DNA of 64,000 nt from Nocardia albiluteola (GTDB lineage: Bacteria; Actinomycetota; Actinomycetes; Mycobacteriales; Mycobacteriaceae): the NCBI RefSeq assembly GCF_018860155.1, contig NZ_JAHKNI010000002.1, forward strand, positions 1-64,000. Direction: 5' to 3'. Numbering within the stretch: the stretch's first letter is position 1; each line of letters begins with the position of its first letter. Below are positions 61,334 to 64,000 of the stretch, one piece after another. Below the pieces are notes generated by a model. That model made no database searches, was not told the origin of the DNA, and worked only from the letters and a program-made list of their open reading frames with translations. Position numbers and translations under genes: made by a program.

Positions 61334-62677
61334 TTACCCGGACCACTGAAACGACCGCGTCTGCGGAACCACCGGTGGCGGTTGGGAGGACGTGAGGCCG
61401 CGCGCCGGCGCGGGGATCGCGGGCTGCGGTTGTTCGGCGGTCTGCTGCTCACTGGGCTGCGCGGCGATGGACAGCGGGATGTCGGTCGACGGCGTTCCGG
61501 TGGGCGGCGCTGCCGGTTGGGAGGTACTCCGGATCGGAACGGCCGATGATGAAGTCCGTTGCGGTGCAACGGCTACCGACGTCGGAGTGTGGGCTGATTC
61601 GGACTCGCTGCGGAGGGCGAACGTGAGGCCGACCGCAAGGCCCGCAGCGGCCAGTAGCATGCCCGCCCCTATCGCGACCCTCCGTCGACGGCGCGAGCCG
61701 CGAGGTGTCACATGTAGTCCGGGGCTGATATGCACCGGCCATACCGTATCCCCGATGGAACTGGCGGTGACCGTCTCGAACTGCCTCGGACCACCCGGAA
61801 CGCTGGTCCGGCGGCGTGCTCGCGGGCGCGTCGCCGAAGCGGGTGTCGTCAGGGCGTACGCCGCCGCCTCGGCGAGGGCGAGGCAGCTGGGGTACCGCTC
61901 CCGCGGCGCCTTCGCCAGCGCGGTGGCGATCACGGCGTCGAGCTCGGCGGGCAATTCGGGTCGCAGCTCGCTAGGTGCGGGCGGTGGCTCGGTCAGATGC
62001 GCGCCGACCACGGCGGCCTGATCCTTGCGTGGGAACGGCGGCTGCCCGGTCAGCAGCTGAAAAAGGGTGCAGCCCAGCGAATAGATATCGGCGCTGTGGT
62101 CCGACGGCGCATTGGTGAACCTCTCCGGTGCGGCATAGGCGAAGCTCGCGGCGATGCCGGACAGGGTGACGGTGTCGTCGAGAGTGCGGGCGATACCGAA
62201 ATCGGTGAGCATCGCGCGTTCGCCGAGGCGCTGGTTGTTCTCGATGAGCAGATTCGCCGGTTTCACGTCCCGGTGCAGCACGCCCCGCGCATGGGCGTGG
62301 TCCAGCGCTCCCGCGGCATCGGTGATCAGCCGCACCACGCGGTCGGGGGCCAGCCCGTCCGGGGTGGCGTCGAGCAGTGCGGCCGCGTCACCGCCGTCGA
62401 TATAGCGCATTGTCAGCCACAGCTCGGGATCGTCGACGGCGCTGCGGTCGTACACCGGGACGATATTCGGGTGATCCAGCCCCGCGGCAAGCGCCGCCTC
62501 GCGGTCGAACGCCGCGCGCGTCTTCGGTGCGGCGCTGAAGGATTCGGCAAGCACCTTCAGCGCGACTAGCCGCTGCAATCGCGGCTGTCGGGCCAGATAC
62601 ACCGTGCCCATGCCGCCCGACCCGACCACTCGCTCGACCGTGAACCCGGCAAACTCGGCACCCGGCTGCAACCCCAC
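61334..62677 (-). CDS. Transmembrane serine/threonine protein kinase (Pkn type)
   Basis: A 447-residue Hanks-type kinase. Glycine loop VVGSGGMGTVYLARQP, catalytic loop LHRDVKPANLL and DFGIA are intact; a juxtamembrane basic stretch (GSRRRRRVA) leads to one TM helix (about 335-356) and a Pro/Ser/Thr-rich extracellular tail without PASTA repeats. GTG start at 62677. It may sense envelope stress; substrates are unknown. Confidence 0.92.
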   Translation of the reverse strand: MGLQPGAEFAGFTVERVVGSGGMGTVYLARQPRLQRLVALKVLAESFSAAPKTRAAFDREAALAAGLDHPNIVPVYDRSAVDDPELWLTMRYIDGGDAAALLDATPDGLAPDRVVRLITDAAGALDHAHARGVLHRDVKPANLLIENNQRLGERAMLTDFGIARTLDDTVTLSGIAASFAYAAPERFTNAPSDHSADIYSLGCTLFQLLTGQPPFPRKDQAAVVGAHLTEPPPAPSELRPELPAELDAVIATALAKAPRERYPSCLALAEAAAYALTTPASATRPRARRRTSVPGGPRQFETVTASSIGDTVWPVHISPGLHVTPRGSRRRRRVAIGAGMLLAAAGLAVGLTFALRSESESAHTPTSVAVAPQRTSSSAVPIRSTSQPAAPPTGTPSTDIPLSIAAQPSEQQTAEQPQPAIPAPARGLTSSQPPPVVPQTRSFQWSG

Positions 62678-63031
62678 TACGCCCTCCCCGGCATACGCAT
62701 AAGTCCGTGCACCCTAACAGGAGTGCGGCTTCAACGAAGGAGGAAGGCAACCGTCGATACCCGGCACTGCCTACGCTTCAACGGGTTCGCCCTGCCGCAT
62801 CCGATTGTGGCGCATAGGGCAGTGAACTCGGTGCCAGGTGCGGGGCTGGGTGCGGTCAGCCCAGATTTCGGCGGCTGGCGCAGGCCGCAAAGGCATCGAG
62901 GGCAGTTTCGTCGGCACCCAGGGAGGTTGTTCCCGATCGAGGCGCGGCCATGGGGAAATCACTGCCATTCCATGCAGGTCAACGCCGACATCCCTCGAAT
63001 TCCCCGCCGGCCGAGGTACTACCGTTGGCTG
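62678..63031. other. Intergenic stretch between divergent genes
   Basis: About 350 bp between the kinase and decarboxylase genes, holding both promoters. An open frame starting at 62950 continues through the decarboxylase in another reading frame and is rejected. No operator was recognised. Confidence 0.5.
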
Positions 63032-64000
63032 ATGTTCGAAGCACTGGCGCACGATCTTGCCGAACTGCCCGCGCTGCTGGAGGAGACCCGCACCTATACG
63101 GCGCGGATTCTCGCCGGACTCGACGAGCGGCCCGTCACCGCGGCCGCGGTCGAACACGTGGCGGCCGCGCTGCCCGAGGACGGCGGCGGTCTGCGGGCCG
63201 CGCTGCGGGCGTTCGAATCTCGTTGGGAGCCGGGGTTTTCCGCCAGTGCCGGACCCCGCTACCTGGGGTTCGTCACCGGCGGCACGACCCCGGCCGCGCT
63301 GTCCGGCGACTGGCTGACCGCGGCGCTGGATCAGAACGCGCACGGCGCGGTCGGTTCCGCCGCAGCGGCGCTGGAACGGGAGACGGTGGCCCGGCTCGGC
63401 GAGTTGTTCGGGCTGGATATGCCCGGGGCCTTCGTGACCGGGGCAACCATGTCGAACCTGGTCGGGCTGGCGATCGGGCGGGAGTGGCTCGGGTCGCTGC
63501 GCGGGGCGTCCACCGCCGAGGAGGGGGTGACCGCACCGGTGCGGGTGTTGTCCGGCACGCCTCACTCCAGCATCGGCAAGTCGCTGTCGGTGCTGGGTAT
63601 CGGCCGCAGGCGGCTCGTGTCGGTGGCGACGCTGCCCGGGCGCGAGGCCGTCGACATCGTCGCACTGGAACGGGAGCTCGCGGCCGGACCGGCGATCGTC
63701 GTGGCCAATGCCGGGACCGTCAATACCGTTGACTTCGACGATATCCGGGCCATTGCGGCGCTGAAGTCCCGCCACGACTTCTGGCTGCACGTGGATGCGG
63801 CCTTCGGCGGCTTCGCGGCCGCATCACCCGCGCACGCGCCGCTGCTGGACGGCTGGGCCGAGGCCGACTCGGTCTGCGTCGACCTGCACAAGTGGCTGAA
63901 CGTGCCGTACGACTCGGCCGTGCAGTTCACCCGGCGGCAGGATCTGCAGCTGCGGGTATTCGAGAATGTGTCTCCCTATCTCGGAACGCCCGGCGCCACA
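63032..64000 (+). CDS. PLP-dependent group II decarboxylase (partial, runs off the window)
   Basis: The first 323 codons are in the window and the frame is open to the last base. The fold is the aspartate/glutamate/aromatic amino-acid decarboxylase type: RYLGFVTGGTTPAALSGDWL, NAHGAVGSAAAALERETV, GTPHSSIGKSLSVLGIG, WLHVDAAFGGFAAASPAHAP with the cofactor Asp, and DLHKWLNVPYDSA with the PLP Lys. Substrate cannot be fixed; aromatic or 2,4-diaminobutyrate types are possible. ATG 63032 was chosen by homology to the family start. Confidence 0.85.
   Translation, partial: MFEALAHDLAELPALLEETRTYTARILAGLDERPVTAAAVEHVAAALPEDGGGLRAALRAFESRWEPGFSASAGPRYLGFVTGGTTPAALSGDWLTAALDQNAHGAVGSAAAALERETVARLGELFGLDMPGAFVTGATMSNLVGLAIGREWLGSLRGASTAEEGVTAPVRVLSGTPHSSIGKSLSVLGIGRRRLVSVATLPGREAVDIVALERELAAGPAIVVANAGTVNTVDFDDIRAIAALKSRHDFWLHVDAAFGGFAAASPAHAPLLDGWAEADSVCVDLHKWLNVPYDSAVQFTRRQDLQLRVFENVSPYLGTPGAT

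Overview
The window is high-GC actinobacterial DNA, most likely from Nocardia or a close relative in the Mycobacteriales. The evidence is a typical actinobacterial 5S rRNA, frequent GTG starts, AcpM-like and EspR-like proteins, and a steroid catabolic gene set whose gene content and local order closely resemble the cholesterol regulons of M. tuberculosis and Rhodococcus. Product names come from recalled protein families and conserved residues; no database search was run.

Layout. 1-160: 3' end of an rRNA operon (5S plus terminator). 182-3250: DUF4253 protein, SRPBCC-MarR pair with a tandem operator, exported hydrolase. 3319-8610: steroid ring A/B degradation, with hsaA-hsaD-hsaC-hsaB on the minus strand and kshA plus a small Cys-containing protein on the plus strand, sharing an intergenic region with two KstR-type operators. 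8611-17454: accessory stretch with an array of very small exported peptides, remnants of a tandem duplication of the kshA 3' region, cupin, TetR, DUF427 protein, amino-acid permease, exported protein and an MFS/MarR pair. 17455-28091: KstR2-type block for the C/D rings and propionate side chain (fadE33, fadE32, fadE31, echA, fadD3 divergent from fadE30, ipdF, an unknown gene, kstR2, fadA6). 28107-37141: about 9 kb accessory insert (VapBC, MerR with an ACP, AhpD-like protein, molybdopterin oxidoreductase, Uma2, XRE/SDR pair, YefM-YoeB). 37276-42573: the KstR2 block resumes (ipdC, ipdB, ipdA, echA20 divergent from two SDR genes). 42970-46748: repeat-rich exported protein, ImmA/IrrE-like peptidase, membrane protein and EspR-like regulator. 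47275-57561: sterol side-chain block (fadA5, cyp125, NTF2-like, two LLM oxidoreductases, ltp3, ltp4, DUF35 protein, fadD19) with four KstR-type operators. 57763-64000: aldo/keto reductase, DUF1835 protein, ECF sigma factor, DUF4189 protein, Ser/Thr kinase and a PLP decarboxylase cut by the window end.

How the genes work together. CYP125, FadD19, FadA5 and the Ltp3/Ltp4/DUF35 set start and shorten the sterol side chain. KshA and HsaA-D open rings B and A. The resulting HIP is activated by FadD3 and degraded by FadE30, IpdF, EchA20, IpdC, IpdAB, FadA6 and probably FadE31-33. Seven candidate operators (AACnnGTT or CAAGnnCTTG type) plus one weaker site lie at the gene pairs expected for KstR and KstR2. 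kstR, kshB, hsaE/F/G and the chsE/chsH/ltp2 operon are not in the window.

The least explained parts are the Cys-loop mini-protein array, the 24-bp direct repeats bracketing the MerR/ACP module, and the GTGSA-repeat protein with its peptidase, membrane and EspR-like neighbours.
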